64,000 nucleotides of DNA. It comes from Onishia taeanensis. GTDB lineage: Bacteria > Pseudomonadota > Gammaproteobacteria > Pseudomonadales > Halomonadaceae. The notes under the pieces were generated by a model, which worked only from the letters and a program-made list of their open reading frames with translations, did not search any database and had not been told where the DNA came from. Location of the stretch: NCBI RefSeq assembly GCF_003268885.1, contig NZ_QLSX01000003.1:342388-406387 (forward strand), given 5' to 3'. Of this stretch, positions 26,559-34,716 are shown piece after piece. Each line of letters opens with the position of its first letter. Within the stretch, counting starts at the first letter, position 1. The position numbers and the translations under genes are program-made.

Positions 26559-27337
26559 GGGGCCTTCTCCTCGGTAGTGGTGAGTGGCCGGCGCGAGGTG
26601 ACTCGACTTAGCGCTCCCTGGCCGAGCAAGCTGCCGAGGGCGTCGGCGGCTCCGGCCTCGCCATGGGCCTCGGCAATTACCGTCAGTGCCTCGCCGAGGT
26701 TTGTCTTGCCCGTCAGGGCCCGATAGAGCCCGCGCATCGCCGGGGTGGCATGGATCGGTCTGATCTGGTGTCCCTGGCGCACTACCAACCAGTCGCCGGG
26801 CCCGCCCTCACCGATCCGCGTAGCGGTCTCGCCTCGCTCGAGAGCATGCCAGAGGGGCTCGATGTCATGGCGGCAACCGACCAGGCGGGTCGCGGCCCTT
26901 GGTGCGAGGACCAGGCCCTCCGGGTCTGGGTGACCGGCCAGTTCCTCGGCTGTGACGGGTGACTCCTCGCGGGCATGGCTGACGTCCAGGCGTGCCCGTT
27001 CGAGGCGACAGATATCGCCGACATAGGGGTAGTCGGTTACTGGGGGCAGGCGCTCCAGAAAGTCGGCGAAGCCCTGGCCATAGTGCATCAGGCGCGGATC
27101 GGTAGGGGGGTGTTCGCCCGCATAGTCGCCGGCCGCGGCGGCAAAGTAGCGCGCGCCGAGCAGGGTTCGGGTATGGGGAAAGGCCGTGGCGAGGGCTTCG
27201 ATCAGGCTCTGGCGGATGTTGTTGCGGTAGACATTGAGGCCGTCGACCCGGCCGAGGTCGGTGTCCGTCTCGGTCTCGGTCTCGGGCCGGCGCATGGCGG
27301 TGATGAAGCGCCTTTGCCACTCGGCGAGAGTCTCCAT
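26555..27337 (-). CDS. bufC: BufC-like DUF2063 (HvfC) protein, partner of the MNIO enzyme
   Basis: A 260-aa protein with the N-terminal DUF2063 domain ([43 protein letters not shown]) and a C-terminal part of about 110 residues. These proteins (BufC, HvfC) are partners of the MNIO enzyme and are thought to recruit the precursor peptide. I chose the ATG at 27337, with GGAGG upstream, rather than a longer frame starting at 27403. A 176-bp gap separates it from the bufB stop, unusually wide for such operons. Confidence 0.85.
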   Translation of the reverse strand: METLAEWQRRFITAMRRPETETETDTDLGRVDGLNVYRNNIRQSLIEALATAFPHTRTLLGARYFAAAAGDYAGEHPPTDPRLMHYGQGFADFLERLPPVTDYPYVGDICRLERARLDVSHAREESPVTAEELAGHPDPEGLVLAPRAATRLVGCRHDIEPLWHALERGETATRIGEGGPGDWLVVRQGHQIRPIHATPAMRGLYRALTGKTNLGEALTVIAEAHGEAGAADALGSLLGQGALSRVTSRRPLTTTEEKAP

Positions 27338-27513
27338 GGGGGCCTCCTGGCCGTCCAGGCTATGCCTGATAAGTGCCTTCGATCGGCAATCCTGCGTTAA
27401 CAATCAGGCGAAGAGCCGTCGTTTACGGCTTGTATACGTGCGTCTTGTAAAGGCCGCTTTTGCCACTGATTGTTGCCTTGTCCAGCCTCTGCTCGTCGAA
27501 TCTCCGCCACAGC
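27338..27513 (-). other. Gap between bufB and bufC
   Basis: No gene is supported in this 176-bp spacer. On the minus strand it includes a small imperfect hairpin (AGCCGT...ACGGCT, about 27411-27427) and moderately AT-rich sequence near 27365-27410 that might hold an internal promoter for bufC-doxX. Confidence 0.35.
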
Positions 27514-28368
27514 CTAGTCGTCGACGGCAGCGCAGGTCGTCTCGCCTCGATAGGCCCTGGCCCGCTCGACCTCTTCTAGCCAGCGAGACAGGGAGGGGAC
27601 ACGGGTATCCCACTCGATCAGGGTAGGCACATCCGGCTGCTGGCGGGCGAGCTGGGCGTAGAGGGACCACACGGCCTCGCATACCGGCCCGCCGTGATCA
27701 TCGATTCGTAGCGGTGGGTCCACGGCCATGTCGAGGCTGTGGCCGGCCAGGTGAAATTCGCCAATGGCCCCCAACGGCAAGCCGGCCAGGTAGTCGTCGA
27801 GGTCGCGGCCGAGGTTGAAGGCGCTTATAAAGGCGTTGTTGATGTCGAGCAGCAGTCCGCAATCGGTGCGCTCCACCAGCGCGGCGAGGAACGCCGCCTC
27901 GTCGATGGTGTTAGCGTCCAGACCGATGTAGAGGCTGGGGTTTTCAATCAACAGGCGGCGGCCCAAGGCCTGCTGCACGATGTCGATGTTGCGTGCCACC
28001 AGCGACAGGCTCTCCTCGGTGAGCGGGACCGGTAGTAGGTCGTTGTAGTAGTCGCTGTCCAGTCGGCTCCATGCCAGGTGCTCGGAGACCAGTGTCGGGG
28101 TAAGTTCCCCCACTAGGCGAGCAAGCCGGCGCAGGTGGGCGGCATCAGGGCGTTCGGCACCGCCCAGCGACATTCCCACGCCGTGTACCGAGAGAGGGTA
28201 GCGTGCGGCGATGGCGTGAAGCCGTTCGCGCTCTGGCCCCCCGGGTCCCATGTAATTCTCGGCGTGGAGTTCCAGGAAGTCTACCGGCCGGTTAGCCGTG
28301 AGCAGCGTCTCAGCATGCTGGTGCTTGAGGCCGATGCCCAAGGCACCGCGAGCAAGAGAAAGAGGCAT
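27514..28368 (-). CDS. bufB: BufB-like MNIO (DUF692) peptide-modifying iron enzyme
   Basis: A 284-aa TIM-barrel protein of the DUF692 family, now called multinuclear non-heme iron oxidative enzymes. Likely metal ligands are seen in LELHAENYMG, SVHGVGMSLGG, LVSEHLAWS, LLLDINNAF, GEFHLAGHS and LIEWDTRVPS. In bufferin systems this enzyme modifies cysteines of the small precursor to give copper-binding heterocycles. It starts at an ATG with GAGGAG before it, 49 bp after the precursor gene, with a large hairpin in the gap. The DUF2282 precursor next door makes the bufferin role much more likely than other MNIO functions. Confidence 0.92.
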   Translation of the reverse strand: MPLSLARGALGIGLKHQHAETLLTANRPVDFLELHAENYMGPGGPERERLHAIAARYPLSVHGVGMSLGGAERPDAAHLRRLARLVGELTPTLVSEHLAWSRLDSDYYNDLLPVPLTEESLSLVARNIDIVQQALGRRLLIENPSLYIGLDANTIDEAAFLAALVERTDCGLLLDINNAFISAFNLGRDLDDYLAGLPLGAIGEFHLAGHSLDMAVDPPLRIDDHGGPVCEAVWSLYAQLARQQPDVPTLIEWDTRVPSLSRWLEEVERARAYRGETTCAAVDD

Positions 28369-28387
28369 GGTGATCTCCTCGACGGGG

Positions 28388-28409
28388 CGGCCCGCCGGCC
28401 GGCGGGCCG
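28388..28409 (-). terminator. GC-rich palindrome between bufA and bufB
   Basis: A perfect 22-bp palindrome (11-bp arms) lies eight bases after the bufA stop and ends about 19 bases before the bufB start. It has no U run. It probably protects the precursor mRNA or attenuates read-through, so that the precursor is made in excess over its enzyme. Confidence 0.55.
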
Positions 28410-28417
28410 GGAAAGCC

Positions 28418-28699
28418 TCAGGGACGATCGATCTCCGTCAGACTGCCGTTGCCGTGGGGCGTCTCGATGCTGGTGCAGGTGCCTTCCGGAACCAGTTTCC
28501 AGGCATTGCCCTGATAATCCACGGTGGATGTGCCGGCGCAAGTGGTGCCCGGTCCCGCCTTACAGTCGTTTTGGCCGGCCAGGGCGACGCCATAACACTT
28601 CTCCATCGCCTCGCCATCCGCAGCCTGAGCGGTGGCCATGGCGCTGGCCTGTGCCAGGGCGGTAGTGAGGACGGCGGCCATCATGGTGGAACGCTTCAT
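28418..28699 (-). CDS. bufA: BufA-type periplasmic bufferin precursor (DUF2282)
   Basis: A 93-aa precursor with a Sec-type signal peptide (about 1-26, cut near AQA/A). The mature core has four cysteines at 35, 46, 54 and 75: [24 protein letters not shown] and PEGTCTSI. This is the DUF2282/BufA1 pattern of the copper-binding bufferins, ribosomal peptides whose cysteines are modified by the MNIO enzyme encoded next. The product likely binds copper in the periplasm and lowers its toxicity. The start has AGGAGA seven bases upstream. The tail after C75 is short and acidic. Confidence 0.9.
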   Translation of the reverse strand: MKRSTMMAAVLTTALAQASAMATAQAADGEAMEKCYGVALAGQNDCKAGPGTTCAGTSTVDYQGNAWKLVPEGTCTSIETPHGNGSLTEIDRP

Positions 28700-28779
28700 G
28701 GTGTTTCTCCTGTTGTTGGCTGGGCTGCGATACCGACGTGCATCGTGTCGATGCGTCGATATCTCTTAATGAGTCGAAC

Positions 28780-28809
28780 GGCGTCGCGAATGCTTACAGG
28801 CGTCGCGAA
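28780..28809 (-). promoter_or_regulatory. 11-bp direct repeats upstream of bufA
   Basis: GGCGTCGCGAA occurs at 28780-28790 and again at 28799-28809 (19-bp period), 81 to 110 bp upstream of the bufA start. Read toward bufA the copies are TTCGCGACGCC, with GTAAGC between them. They could be a regulator site or part of an alternative-sigma promoter; this is unproven. Confidence 0.4.
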
Positions 28810-28908
28810 AAATTCGTCATCCCCGATGGGAGAGTCCATGAACCATCCCACGGTGAGGAGGTTGTCGCGCATGAGTGCCCTCAAGGGCCAGGGCAAGACC
28901 AAGAAAGA

Positions 28909-29115
28909 GTGTCGTACCCTGTCTCTGACGCGCGTCGCTGCGCCCTTGGCGCGGATTATAAGCATGGCGAGAAGGGAGAGGAAGAAGAGCAGAGAGAGTG
29001 TATTGCCTGTGGCGAGGAGATCGATGCCCGGCGCCTGTCGGGAGATCCTGTGGCATGGACGTGTACCGACTGCGGCGAAGAGATTGCTCATATCATCGGC
29101 TTTCCCCCCTTATGA
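28909..29115 (+). CDS. Small C4 zinc-finger (DksA/TraR-like) protein, start uncertain
   Basis: The reading frame ends with a clear C4 zinc-finger pair, RECIACGEEI then TWTCTDC-like spacing (CxxC...CxxC; about the last 35 residues), preceded by an acidic stretch DYKHGEKGEEEEQ. This resembles the C-terminal finger of the DksA/TraR family. I give the GTG at 28909 as start (68 aa). The same frame is open back to a GTG at 28738 (125 aa), but that part would cover the bufA promoter region and looks less coding-like. A start with a frame change is also possible. It is divergent from bufA. Confidence 0.5.
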   Translation: MSYPVSDARRCALGADYKHGEKGEEEEQRECIACGEEIDARRLSGDPVAWTCTDCGEEIAHIIGFPPL

Positions 29116-29157
29116 TGGGTTATCATTTTGCCCCATTTCCAGCCAGGAGACGTACCG

Positions 29158-29517
29158 ATGACTATTGTTCGACACGATACCAAGACGCGCATGAGCCGCG
29201 CGGTGATTCATAGTGGGGTGGCCTATCTGTGTGGTCAGGTGGCCGGCCCCGAAGCACGTCACGGCGATATCGCCGAGCAGACCCGCAGCATGCTAGAGCG
29301 TGTCGAAGCGCTGCTCGAGGAAGTTGGTTCCAACCGCGAGCACCTGCTCTCGGCGACCATTTATCTCAAGGAAGGCCACGATTTTGCCGCCATGAACGAG
29401 GTCTGGGACGCCTGGGTGCCCGAAGGGCATGCCCCGGCGCGGACCTGCATCACCGCACCGATGCCAGCCGATGAGCTCAAGGTCGAGATCACCGTTACCT
29501 GCGCCATCAAGGGCTGA
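29158..29517 (+). CDS. RidA family protein
   Basis: A 119-aa YjgF/YER057c/UK114 protein. RidA enzymes hydrolyse reactive enamine/imine intermediates released by PLP dehydratases. The substrate-binding arginine is likely the one in [12 protein letters not shown], and the usual ending [13 protein letters not shown] is present. I chose ATG 29158, with CAGGAGA upstream. A EutB-type dehydratase is encoded in the window and could be a source of such intermediates, but RidA is a general housekeeping activity. It converges with the LolA-like gene, overlapping it by 11 bases. Confidence 0.9.
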   Translation: MTIVRHDTKTRMSRAVIHSGVAYLCGQVAGPEARHGDIAEQTRSMLERVEALLEEVGSNREHLLSATIYLKEGHDFAAMNEVWDAWVPEGHAPARTCITAPMPADELKVEITVTCAIKG

Positions 29518-30262
29518 GCGACATCCCACCCTTCCGGGGAGCGTCTTCTTCGCTCCCCGCCTTGTCCTCCTGCTCCATTGCCGAACCGGTCGCGGTATCC
29601 TCCAGGGGTTCCGAGGCGGGCGTTTGCCCCGTTGCCAGGGGCTCGTCGGTTAGCCAGTTCACCAGCCAGGGCACCAGGCTTTCGTTGACCACTTCCTTGG
29701 CATCAGTCAGCCGAATGGTGAGGGTGTCGCCGCTGGTGATGGCCATGTCCAGGCGCTCGATTCGCTCGCCGCCAGAAAGGGTCAGGGTTGTCAGCGGCAG
29801 CTCCAGGCCCAAAGCCCTAGGGTGAAGCGATACTTGCCATGCGTCGCTGTCACCGGAAAGGTCGAGCCGGTAGTCCTCATCGAGCGCTGAAAAGTGCCCG
29901 CCGATTAGATCGACCATGTGGCGCTGAAAGGTCTCGCGCTCGGGTAACAGTGCCTCGATGTCGGTTTCTACGTCGTTTGCGTCGGCAGTTGGCCCATAAG
30001 CCACCTGGCCCGGCGTGAAGCTCAGTACCTGACGACTGGGCGACTCGAAGAGCCAGATCAGCTGTCGGTCACGCTGATACAGGAAGCGGCCTTGGCTGTG
30101 CAGGCGGACTTCTCGTTCGGCCAGCCAGTGGAGTTGGCGAAAGTGGCCTTGCATCCGCTCGGGAGTGGCCAGACGTTTCTCCAGTTCATCGAGATCGAAG
30201 GCATGAGCCGGCAGGCTTGCAAGCACCAGAGGCAGCAGCAGGGCGAGCACTCTGGCGTTCAT
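29507..30262 (-). CDS. LolA-like outer-membrane lipoprotein carrier protein
   Basis: A 251-aa exported protein with a signal peptide (about 1-22, ending LPAHA) and a LolA-type fold: [35 protein letters not shown] and a late TLTLSGG strand. The C-terminal 60 or so residues are acidic, Gly/Pro/Glu-rich and not part of the fold. Such LolA-like proteins act in periplasmic lipid or lipoprotein transport; this is probably a paralogue rather than the main LolA, as no lolB or ftsK neighbour is seen. Start ATG 30262 with GGAAGAG. Confidence 0.75.
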   Translation of the reverse strand: MNARVLALLLPLVLASLPAHAFDLDELEKRLATPERMQGHFRQLHWLAEREVRLHSQGRFLYQRDRQLIWLFESPSRQVLSFTPGQVAYGPTADANDVETDIEALLPERETFQRHMVDLIGGHFSALDEDYRLDLSGDSDAWQVSLHPRALGLELPLTTLTLSGGERIERLDMAITSGDTLTIRLTDAKEVVNESLVPWLVNWLTDEPLATGQTPASEPLEDTATGSAMEQEDKAGSEEDAPRKGGMSLSP

Positions 30263-30389
30263 GATCTCTTCCGGGGCGCGGCGTAGTTCATCGGGCGTTC
30301 TCTTGCGTCTGTATGCGGGAGGGCCGTCAGTGTAACGCAGCACGTGACCGACAGCCGCCCTCGGCTACTGCAGGCGTTCCGTGCAGCCC

Positions 30390-31256
30390 TCAGGATGCAT
30401 CCGAATCGGTCGGGAAGCGGGTCGGCTGCAGGCTTTCCTTGATCTTCTTCAGGTGGTCGAGGAAATCCTCGCCGCGGCGCAGGGTCACGCCGGTGGCCAG
30501 CACGTCGATCAGTGCCAGGTGGATCATGCGCGAGGTCATCGGCATGTAGACATCGGTATCTTCTGGCGTCGTGACCTCAAGGGTCTCGGTGCATTCCCTG
30601 GCCAGCGGCGAGTCAGGGGCGGTGATACCCAGCACCACGGCGCTGTTGTCACGGGCCAGCCGGGCGATCTCGACCAGCTCTCGGGTACGTCCGGTATAGG
30701 AGATGATCACCACCACGTCGCCGGTATGGCAGGAGGCGGCGACCATGCGCTGCATCAGCACGTCCTCGTAGGCCATCACCGGCAGGTTGAAGCGAAAGAA
30801 CTTGTGCTGGGCATCCTGGGCCACCGGCCCCGAGGCCCCGAGGCCGAAGAAGTGAATCTGCTTGGCCTGAATCAGGTAATCGACGGCTCGCTCGACGCGC
30901 TTGGCATCCAGCTCGCGGCGGGCCTCGTCGAGGGCGGCGATGGTGGCGCCGAAGATCTTGTCACCGTAGTGGGCGGCATCGTCGTCGCGCTCGACGTTTC
31001 GACTGACGTAGGGTGTACCACCGGCCAGACTCTGTGCCAGCTTGATCTTGAAATCCGGGTAACCCTTGGCCTCGAAGTTACGGCAGAAACGGTTGACGGT
31101 CGGTTCGCTGACCGAGGCCGCTTGTGCCAGGGTGGCGATGCTCATGCCGGTGGCAGATGCCGGGTCCTGCAGGATGACGTCGGCCACCTTGCGCTCGGAG
31201 CGATTGAGCTCGTCCAGGCGAGCGCGGATGCGGGCGATCAGATCGTGACTGGCCAT
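30390..31256 (-). CDS. hexR: HexR family transcriptional regulator
   Basis: A 288-aa RpiR-type regulator. An N-terminal helix-turn-helix (about 36-56, [33 protein letters not shown]) is followed by a SIS sugar-phosphate domain (about 120-260). HexR senses the Entner-Doudoroff intermediate KDPG and represses zwf, edd, gap and related genes. The gene is divergent from zwf, and a palindrome matching the HexR consensus lies between them. The gene may be self-regulated through the same site. Confidence 0.92.
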   Translation of the reverse strand: MASHDLIARIRARLDELNRSERKVADVILQDPASATGMSIATLAQAASVSEPTVNRFCRNFEAKGYPDFKIKLAQSLAGGTPYVSRNVERDDDAAHYGDKIFGATIAALDEARRELDAKRVERAVDYLIQAKQIHFFGLGASGPVAQDAQHKFFRFNLPVMAYEDVLMQRMVAASCHTGDVVVIISYTGRTRELVEIARLARDNSAVVLGITAPDSPLARECTETLEVTTPEDTDVYMPMTSRMIHLALIDVLATGVTLRRGEDFLDHLKKIKESLQPTRFPTDSDAS

Positions 31257-31352
31257 GCTGAGGGAAAGTCTCCGTAGCGACGAACATGACGAGGCGGCAT
31301 GATGGGCAGGCTGTGCCGCACTGGCGGAGCGATCCGCGGCGCGGTCCCCGTC

Positions 31353-31372
31353 ATGTAGTGATTTAACTACAT
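31353..31372. promoter_or_regulatory. HexR operator candidate between hexR and zwf
   Basis: ATGTAGT (31353-31359) and ACTACAT (31366-31372) form a perfect 7-bp inverted repeat with a 6-bp spacer, close to the known HexR consensus of TGTA...TACA. It sits between the divergent genes hexR and zwf. A weaker partial palindrome, TAAGT...ACTTA, is at 31436-31454. Confidence 0.75.
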
Positions 31373-31460
31373 TATGCAGGATATGCTAGCGTGAGCGGCA
31401 GGTGTGCGCCAAATCATCGCCATTGCCATGCCGAGTAAGTGGTAAAGTTACTTATAAATA

Positions 31461-31490
31461 TTGCTTTTTGTCGCGCGAATAACGTATTTT
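31461..31490 (+). promoter_or_regulatory. Candidate zwf promoter
   Basis: TTGCTT (31461-31466) and TATTTT (31485-31490) are separated by 18 bases, a plausible sigma-70 promoter ending 35 bases before the zwf start. The HexR-like palindrome is about 90 bp upstream, so repression may involve the weaker site at 31436-31454. Confidence 0.45.
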
Positions 31491-31524
31491 GTGCGTAAGT
31501 TAACCATATTTCAGGGAGCGAGGC

Positions 31525-33018
31525 ATGACCCGCGATACCCGTTCTCAGAACACTGGCCACCTGGATGTCGACCTGGCCCTGTTCGGTGCTTTGGGCGATC
31601 TGGCCCTGCGAAAGCTGTTTCCAGCGCTTTATCAGCTTGATCGCGAAGGGCTGATGCCCGCCGATACCCGCGTGCTCGGTCTGGCGCGTCACGAGCTGGA
31701 TGTCAGCGACTTTCGCGACAAGGTGGCCGAGGCCCTGAAGAAACGGGTCAAGCCCAAGGAGCAGGACGCCGAGAGTCTGGCTCGCTTCCTCGAGCGTATC
31801 GACTACGCCAAGGTCGACTTCGCCAAGCCCGACGATTATCAGGCCGTGCGCGCCTGGCGAGAGGGGTCGCCACGGCCGATGGTGGTCTATCTGTCGGTGC
31901 CGGCGAAAATCTATGGCGACATCTGCCGCAACCTCGACACCAGCGGCAGCCTCGATGACGAGTCGCGGGTGGTGGTCGAAAAGCCGATCGGCTATGACCT
32001 GATCTCGTCTCAGGAAATCAATGACGTCATCGGCGAAGTGTTCCCGGAATCGCGGATCTATCGCATCGATCACTACCTGGGCAAGGAAACCGTTCAGAAC
32101 CTGATCGCGCTGCGTTTCGCCAACCCGCTGTTCGGCACCCAGTGGAACCAGAACCATATCTCCCACGTCGAAATCACCGTGGCCGAGGAAGTGGGTATCG
32201 AAGGGCGCTGGGGCTACTTCGACCAGGCAGGCCAGCTGCGCGACATGGTGCAGAACCACTTGCTGCAGCTGCTCTGCCTGACGGCCATGGATCCGCCCTC
32301 GAATCTTGACGCCGATGCTATCCGTGACGAGAAGGTCAAGGTGCTCAAGGCCCTGAAACCCTTCACCCATGAGTCACTGGACAGGGACGTGGTGCGCGGT
32401 CAGTACACCGCCGGCACCAGCGCCGGTCAGGCAGTGCCTGGCTATCTCGAGGAAGAGGGTGCCAACACCGAAAGCCATACCGAGACCTTCGTGGCCATGA
32501 AGACCGAAGTGGCCAACTGGCGCTGGGCAGGGGTGCCGTTCTATCTGCGCACCGGCAAGCGCTTGCCAGACAAGCTGTCGCAGATCGTCATTCATTTCCG
32601 CCAGCAGCCGCACTATATCTTCGACCCCGACCAGCGCAGCTTGGCAGCCAACAAACTGGTCATCCGCCTTCAGCCTGAAGAAGGCATTGCCCTGCAGGTG
32701 CTGACCAAGGATGCCGGGCTCGACAAAGGTATGCGCCTGCGCACCGGCCCGCTGCACCTGGATTTCAACAGCGCCTTCCCCAAGACGCGGATTCCCGACG
32801 CCTACGAGCGCCTGCTGCTCGAGGTGATGAAGGGCCAGCAGTACCTGTTCGTGCGTCGCGACGAGATCGAATATGCCTGGCGCTGGTGCGATCAACTGAT
32901 CGCCGGCTGGGACGATCGTGGCACGCCGCCCCGCCGCTACCCGGCGGGCTCCTGGGGGCCGGTGGCCTCGATCGCCATGATCACCCAGGACGGCCGTAGC
33001 TGGTACGAAGACTATTGA
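31525..33018 (+). CDS. zwf: Glucose-6-phosphate 1-dehydrogenase
   Basis: A 497-aa enzyme. It oxidises glucose-6-phosphate to 6-phosphogluconolactone, the entry to the Entner-Doudoroff and pentose phosphate routes. The NADP site is [16 protein letters not shown] (about 20-35), and the catalytic RIDHYLGKE motif lies at about 175-190. The length is normal. It begins a zwf-pgl-eda operon with gaps of 49 and 160 bp, divergent from hexR. Confidence 0.96.
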   Translation: MTRDTRSQNTGHLDVDLALFGALGDLALRKLFPALYQLDREGLMPADTRVLGLARHELDVSDFRDKVAEALKKRVKPKEQDAESLARFLERIDYAKVDFAKPDDYQAVRAWREGSPRPMVVYLSVPAKIYGDICRNLDTSGSLDDESRVVVEKPIGYDLISSQEINDVIGEVFPESRIYRIDHYLGKETVQNLIALRFANPLFGTQWNQNHISHVEITVAEEVGIEGRWGYFDQAGQLRDMVQNHLLQLLCLTAMDPPSNLDADAIRDEKVKVLKALKPFTHESLDRDVVRGQYTAGTSAGQAVPGYLEEEGANTESHTETFVAMKTEVANWRWAGVPFYLRTGKRLPDKLSQIVIHFRQQPHYIFDPDQRSLAANKLVIRLQPEEGIALQVLTKDAGLDKGMRLRTGPLHLDFNSAFPKTRIPDAYERLLLEVMKGQQYLFVRRDEIEYAWRWCDQLIAGWDDRGTPPRRYPAGSWGPVASIAMITQDGRSWYEDY

Positions 33019-33067
33019 CCCGGTGCCCCGCGAGCGGGGCGCCATGTTAACTGCACGAGGATGCAAC

Positions 33068-33733
33068 ATGAGCACCAGTCGCGAACATTTGGCCCAGCAG
33101 TTGGCTGAGGCCGTGGCCGAAGCGCTGCGCGCCGATCTCGCCCATCAGGACAGGGCCTTGCTGGTGGTCTCCGGCGGTTCCACCCCGGTGCCGTTCTTCC
33201 ATGCGCTGGCCGCCAAGTCGCTGCCGTGGTCGCGTATCGATGTGACCCTGGCCGACGAGCGCTGGGTCGCCGAGTCGGCCTCCGACAGCAATGCCCGGCT
33301 GGTGCGTGAGCACCTGCTGACGGCAGAAGCGGCTGCCGCCAATTTCGTGCCTCTGACCACCGACGATGCCAACCCTGAGCAGGGCGCGGCGGTCGTCGGC
33401 GAGCGTCTGGCGGGGCTTAGCTGGCCGGCGAGCATGGTCATTCTCGGCATGGGCGACGATGGCCACACGGCCTCGCTGTTCCCGGATAGCCAGGAACTGC
33501 CGCTGGCGCTGAGCACCGAAGCGACGGTCGTTGCGGTGCGCACTCCCAGCCAGCCCCAGGCGCGGATCACTCTGAGCGCCGATCGGCTGCATCAGGCCAA
33601 GCGCCATGTGCTACATCTCAACGGCGAGGGCAAGCGTTCCAAGCTGGCCGCAGCCCTGAGCGGCGATGACGTGCAAGCGCTGCCGATTCGCGCCTTCCTT
33701 GCCTGTCCGCTGGCGATCTACTGGGCGCCCTAG
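33068..33733 (+). CDS. pgl: 6-phosphogluconolactonase
   Basis: A 221-aa SugAR/DevB-type lactonase. It has SGGSTPVPFFHAL near the start (about 38-50), LADERWV at about 65, and the conserved GMGDDGHTASLFPDS motif (about 138-152). It hydrolyses 6-phosphogluconolactone made by Zwf. I chose ATG 33068, with an adjacent GAGG, over a longer frame from 33023. Confidence 0.95.
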   Translation: MSTSREHLAQQLAEAVAEALRADLAHQDRALLVVSGGSTPVPFFHALAAKSLPWSRIDVTLADERWVAESASDSNARLVREHLLTAEAAAANFVPLTTDDANPEQGAAVVGERLAGLSWPASMVILGMGDDGHTASLFPDSQELPLALSTEATVVAVRTPSQPQARITLSADRLHQAKRHVLHLNGEGKRSKLAAALSGDDVQALPIRAFLACPLAIYWAP

Positions 33734-33893
33734 GAAACACTGGATGAATGCCTGCGCGTTTCAATCACTGCGTTGCGCGGTGCTCGGAATCCTCACATAT
33801 ACCGCATATGCTCCGGTTCCTGTGCTCCGTGCGCCTTGTGCTTGAACCGCTCGACGATTGATTCAGCGCTTCCTTGATTTTTTGGAGACCATC

Positions 33894-34556
33894 ATGACCA
33901 TTGACAAGCAGCTGCCTTCCACCCGCACGACCGAACTCGACAGCATCTGTCTCAAGGCCGAGGTGATCCCGGTGATCACCATCGAACGCATCGAGGATGC
34001 CGTCCCTCTGGCGCGTGCTCTGGTCGAGGGTGGCCTGCCGGTGCTGGAGATCACCCTGCGTACCGACTGTGCGCTTGAGGCCATCCGTCGCATGCGGGAA
34101 GCCTTGCCCGGCGCTAGCATTGGCGTTGGCACCGTGCTGACGCCGGCTCAGTACCGTCAGGCCGAACAGGTCGGGGCCGATTTTGTGGTGACACCCGGGG
34201 CGACCGAGGCCCTGTACCGCTATGGGGTCGAGAGCCCGGTGCCCATGCTGCCCGGTATCTCCACCATCTCCGAGCTGATGACCGGCTGGCAGTATGGCTA
34301 TCGTCGCTTCAAGTTCTTCCCGGCGGAATCCAGTGGCGGTGCCAAGGCCATCAAGTCCTTCGGCGGCCCGATTCCCGAGGCGCGCTTCTGCCCGACCGGC
34401 GGCATCACCGTCGACAATGCCGAAGACTACCTCAAGCTGCCTAACGTGATGTGTGTGGGCGGCTCCTGGCTGACGCCCCAGGCGCTGGTCGAGGCCGAGG
34501 ACTGGGACGGCATCCGCGAGCTGGCACGCCAGGCCGCCGAGCGTTTCCACCACTGA
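33894..34556 (+). CDS. eda: 2-dehydro-3-deoxy-6-phosphogluconate (KDPG) aldolase
   Basis: A 220-aa class I aldolase. It splits KDPG to pyruvate and glyceraldehyde-3-phosphate, the last Entner-Doudoroff step. The Schiff-base lysine is in RFKFFPAESSGG, the catalytic glutamate in LEITLRT, and FCPTGGIT is the phosphate-binding segment. The start has GGAGA upstream. The gap to pgl is 160 bp, and no HexR-like palindrome was seen there. A clear terminator follows. Confidence 0.95.
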   Translation: MTIDKQLPSTRTTELDSICLKAEVIPVITIERIEDAVPLARALVEGGLPVLEITLRTDCALEAIRRMREALPGASIGVGTVLTPAQYRQAEQVGADFVVTPGATEALYRYGVESPVPMLPGISTISELMTGWQYGYRRFKFFPAESSGGAKAIKSFGGPIPEARFCPTGGITVDNAEDYLKLPNVMCVGGSWLTPQALVEAEDWDGIRELARQAAERFHH

Positions 34557-34619
34557 ACCGGCCGCCGGCAGAGTGCTTCATCGCTAAACGTTTCTCTCTC
34601 GACAGCTCTGCTGTTGTTC

Positions 34620-34645
34620 GACCCGCCGCTGGCGGGTCTTTTTTT
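34620..34645 (+). terminator. Intrinsic terminator after eda
   Basis: An 8-bp stem (34620-34627 and 34631-34638) with a three-base loop, followed by seven T residues (34639-34645), 63 bases after the eda stop. Confidence 0.85.
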
Positions 34646-34716
34646 ACCTGCCGAGTCGCTTCCCATCGCTATCGCTACCGGCGGTACTCCCTGCCGTAAG
34701 GCTATCTGGGCAGGCG

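Noticed and set aside
28696..29091. A 131-codon minus-strand ORF just before bufA, overlapping its start by ATGA
   Set aside because: The overlap arises simply because the bufA start reads ATGA. No family was recognised, and it is antisense to the zinc-finger coding segment. Kept as a weak alternative only.
30381..31277. A 298-codon plus-strand ORF
   Set aside because: It mirrors hexR on the other strand, and the HTH and SIS motifs of HexR decide the strand.
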